Source of the DNA: an uncultured Flavobacterium sp.
GTDB taxonomy: Bacteria > Bacteroidota > Bacteroidia > Flavobacteriales > Flavobacteriaceae
Assembly: GCA_946886675.1 (NCBI GenBank)
Contig: CAMPIZ010000008.1
Coordinates: forward strand, 1-15,096
Length of the DNA: 15,096 nt
Reading direction: 5' to 3'
Part shown: piece after piece, positions 14,878 to 15,096 of the stretch
Position numbering within the stretch: the stretch's first letter is position 1
How the letters are laid out: every line of letters begins with the position of its first letter
Program-made: the position numbers and the translations under genes
The notes under the pieces: generated by a model
What the model was told of the DNA's origin: nothing
Databases searched by the model: none
What the model saw: the letters and a program-made list of their open reading frames with translations, nothing else

Positions 14878-15096
14878 TTAATTCCACTGGCCCTCATCAA
14901 AGCCCATGTCTTCAAAATTATCTCCGTCCAGCATATCTAAATCATCCTCGTCATAGTCATCATCAAATTCGCCATATATATCGTCATTTTCGGCAGTAAA
15001 GGTTGTATCGGGAGCTGTAGCAGGCATTTCTCCGTGAGAGAAAAGCAGATCCGGATAAGCCATTCCGCTTTCAGGTTCCTCTATGGCACCCAGTTC
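14878..15096 (-). CDS. C-terminal end of an unidentified protein with an acidic tail (cut by the window)
   Basis: The reading frame is open from the right edge to TAA at 14878-14880, about 72 residues, so the N-terminal part lies outside the window. The visible part begins ELGAIEEPESG, passes MAYPDLLFSHGEMPATAPD, and ends in a tail that is mostly Asp/Glu (EFDDDYDEDDLDMLDG onward) finishing GFDEGQWN. An internal ATG at 15063 exists but there is no reason to make it the start. I do not recognise the family. The stop lies 7 bp from the array of 8-bp units. Confidence 0.6.
   Translation of the reverse strand, partial: ELGAIEEPESGMAYPDLLFSHGEMPATAPDTTFTAENDDIYGEFDDDYDEDDLDMLDGDNFEDMGFDEGQWN

Overview
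The window looks like chromosomal DNA from a Flavobacterium-like member of the Bacteroidota. Four things point there: low GC and AT-rich gaps; two secreted proteins with type B C-terminal sorting domains of the type IX secretion system (T9SS); TAnnTTTG promoter boxes of the Bacteroidota -7 type; and starts without clear Shine-Dalgarno sequences. It reads as mostly ordinary core and surface-protein chromosome. I see no insertion sequence, prophage, CRISPR array or rRNA.

Layout. Bases 1-390 hold the 3' part of tRNA-Glu(UUC), then rpsT (ribosomal protein bS20) and a bidirectional terminator. A minus-strand membrane-anchored endonuclease/exonuclease/phosphatase-fold protein follows (394-1443). 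It diverges from typA/bipA (start reassigned to 1642), which ends at a strong bidirectional terminator. From 3510 to the end every gene is on the minus strand. In transcription order these are: a truncated acidic protein (right edge), a small four-helix-bundle protein, a NdpA/YejK-family nucleoid-associated protein with its own terminator, an outer-membrane POTRA/beta-barrel protein, an ABC-2 exporter (ATPase plus permease), and two large T9SS type B cargo proteins of 1116 and 834 residues.

How the genes fit together. The ABC ATPase and permease are 16 bp apart and should form one exporter. The two cargo proteins follow closely (63 and 57 bp gaps) and share a repeat-module family and nearly the same C-terminal sorting signal, so they look like a related pair of surface proteins. 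The beta-barrel protein is also envelope-directed. tRNA-Glu, rpsT and typA are translation genes.

Most interesting structure. (1) Two short arrays of 8-bp units flank the four-helix-bundle gene in opposite orientation, and one runs into the gene and supplies its last codons and stop. (2) The 1116-residue protein is built from four A-B pairs of Cys-containing modules with acidic, possibly Ca-binding loops, and one module of the same family occurs in its neighbour. (3) Promoter and start-codon evidence changes or qualifies several gene starts: typA moves to an internal ATG, and three minus-strand genes appear to use GTG or TTG.
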